Below, in pieces: positions 62,964 to 64,000 of a stretch of DNA of 64,000 nucleotides. Every line of letters starts with the position of its first letter. Positions within the stretch are counted from its first letter, which is position 1. The notes under the pieces were generated by a model that did no database searches, was not told the DNA's origin, and saw only the letters and a program-made list of their open reading frames with translations. The stretch is from Leptospira meyeri (GTDB lineage Bacteria > Spirochaetota > Leptospiria > Leptospirales > Leptospiraceae): assembly GCF_004368965.1 (NCBI RefSeq), contig NZ_SORO01000002.1:248001-312000 (forward strand), given 5' to 3'. A program made the translations under genes and the position numbers.

Positions 62964-64000
62964 ATGTATCAACCAATTTGTAATCAAAAATCCCATAAGA
63001 AAGATTTTCTGTGTTTTTTTTGGACAGTTTTCTTGTTGATTGTAACACAGTTTAATTTATTCTCACAAACGATTTTGCCTGAGGAGTCTGCCAACAAACA
63101 ACAAAAACACGGAGAATCCGGAGTTCAGCCTAATGAGGTTAACGGAGATAGGTCAAATATTATCACTGTCACTGGAACGAGACGCAGGAATTTACTTAAA
63201 GATTCAACGATCACAACGGAAGTCATTACACGAAAAGATATTGATGCGATGGGAGCAAGAGATCTATCGCAAACTTTGGGTAATGTGCCTGGAATTGAAG
63301 TGAGGCCTGCGCAAGCAGGAGAAAGGGGACAAACTGTTCGCTTGCAAGGATTATCTGCACAGAATGTCCTAATTTTGGTGGATGGTCAAAGGACAACGGG
63401 ACGATTTAGTGGTTCCATTGATTTGACAAGATTTAAATCAGAGAATATTGAAAGAATCGAAATTGTAAAGGGAGCTTCCTCGGCAATTTATGGATCTGAT
63501 GCGATTGCTGGTGTCATTAATATCATCACCAAGGAGGCACAGGATCCACTATACGCAGAATTCCGAACGTTAGGTGGTTCTGGCAGCGAAAAATACTATG
63601 GTCCTTATATGGAATTTCGAAATTATGCATCTGTTGGTGCAAAAACGGACAAACTATCAACTCTGATAACAGTTGGTTGGCATAAAGGTGAAGGGTATGA
63701 TTTAACTCCTGATGCTACTGCGGGGCCAAGAAATGGTCGATATGCTTCACTTGCTCCAGGTTACAATCCGTATCCTGCAAATACTTCTATTGTTAATTCC
63801 TATTTATTTGCTACAAGATTACCTGGTTATTCTCCTCCTCTTGAATCTACTTCTGGCAGTGCTTTCAATGACATGAACCTTTCGAATAAAACTGTTTATC
63901 ATGCAACCGAAAACTTAACTTTAACAAGCCAGTTTTATTATCGACATTTAGACCAGTCGGCGGTGGATGCATCACCACCCCGAACTGTATATGATCGCAG
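62964..64000 (+). CDS. TonB-dependent outer-membrane receptor, probable hemin receptor (3' end missing)
   Basis: 345 codons are visible before the window ends. ATG at 62964 (or the GTG one codon before) starts a signal peptide ending near LFSQT. A TonB-box-like ITVTGTR is at about 67-73. The plug domain follows with RDLSQTLGNVPGIEVRP, RLQGLSAQNVLILVDGQR, ERIEIVKGASSAIYGSDAIAGVINIITK. The barrel has begun. Next to hmuY and divergent from hmuTUVS, it is very likely the hemin receptor HmuR. Confidence 0.9.
   Translation, partial: MYQPICNQKSHKKDFLCFFWTVFLLIVTQFNLFSQTILPEESANKQQKHGESGVQPNEVNGDRSNIITVTGTRRRNLLKDSTITTEVITRKDIDAMGARDLSQTLGNVPGIEVRPAQAGERGQTVRLQGLSAQNVLILVDGQRTTGRFSGSIDLTRFKSENIERIEIVKGASSAIYGSDAIAGVINIITKEAQDPLYAEFRTLGGSGSEKYYGPYMEFRNYASVGAKTDKLSTLITVGWHKGEGYDLTPDATAGPRNGRYASLAPGYNPYPANTSIVNSYLFATRLPGYSPPLESTSGSAFNDMNLSNKTVYHATENLTLTSQFYYRHLDQSAVDASPPRTVYDR

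Noticed and set aside
1..64000. CRISPR arrays, rRNA and tRNA genes
   Set aside because: I looked for regularly spaced repeats and for conserved RNA motifs and saw none; a tRNA scan could still find one that I missed.

Overview
The window is AT-rich bacterial DNA. The gene families and the loose lipoboxes (L/F-x-x-C) point to Leptospira, most likely a free-living saprophytic species. The clues are a DUF1574-type SGNH protein next to an AZOBR_p60025-type membrane protein, an ammonium transporter fused to a class III cyclase, opgGH, many lipoproteins, many two-component and SpoIIE/GGDEF regulators, and a hemin uptake locus with HmuY. No rRNA, tRNA or CRISPR was found. The species assignment is inference.

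Layout. 0-2.7 kb: envelope glycopolymer genes, the first cut by the window edge. 2.7-7.4 kb: an HtrA protease coupled to a catalytically dead HtrA-like protein, a membrane RsbW-like ATPase, and apt. 7.4-15.5 kb: htpX, an NCS2 permease, an SspB-like small protein and a WbpM-type dehydratase in an overlapping run, then a STAS/zinc-ribbon protein and the helicase hrpB. 15.5-22.3 kb: an Ada/Ogt repair protein, a YhhN-like membrane protein, and a surface cassette (Hydin-type repeat lipoprotein, subtilase, two small lipoproteins). 22.3-27.8 kb: an IS481 element, a hipBA module and the Amt-cyclase fusion. 28.3-32.5 kb: a DUF167 gene and a MacAB-like ABC exporter. 32.5-41.7 kb: a sensor kinase, a TetR/RibD-C pair, a SpoU methyltransferase, SrkA, a response-regulator diguanylate cyclase and two tandem lipoproteins. 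41.9-47.4 kb: opgG, a small membrane protein, opgH, a hydrolase and a lipoprotein.

47.4-51.5 kb is the most unusual part and looks like a replicon maintenance region. parA and parB carry two GC-rich palindromes (probable parS) and are flanked by two divergent paralogous winged-helix Rep-like genes. Each rep gene has the same upstream architecture: a predicted small RNA with its own promoter, an identical 13-bp operator-like element next to a TTGAC promoter, and a leader hairpin. The small RNA's loop and 5' arm are complementary to that leader. The two copies differ in sequence but keep complementarity within each copy, so pairing covaries. I read this as a cognate-specific RNA control of two Rep proteins at a secondary-chromosome or plasmid origin. 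A G/C composition switch near 50.5 kb agrees with an origin there.

51.5-57.7 kb: small housekeeping genes, a TetR/thioesterase pair with two operators, another TetR, ppnP, a YegP-like protein, a 7TMR-DISM/SpoIIE phosphatase and a MASE3 histidine kinase. 57.7-64 kb: the hemin locus, with hmuTUVS on the minus strand (4-base overlaps) diverging from a lipoprotein, hmuY and a TonB-dependent receptor cut by the window end. Repeated TGAGAAT motifs lie between the two arms.
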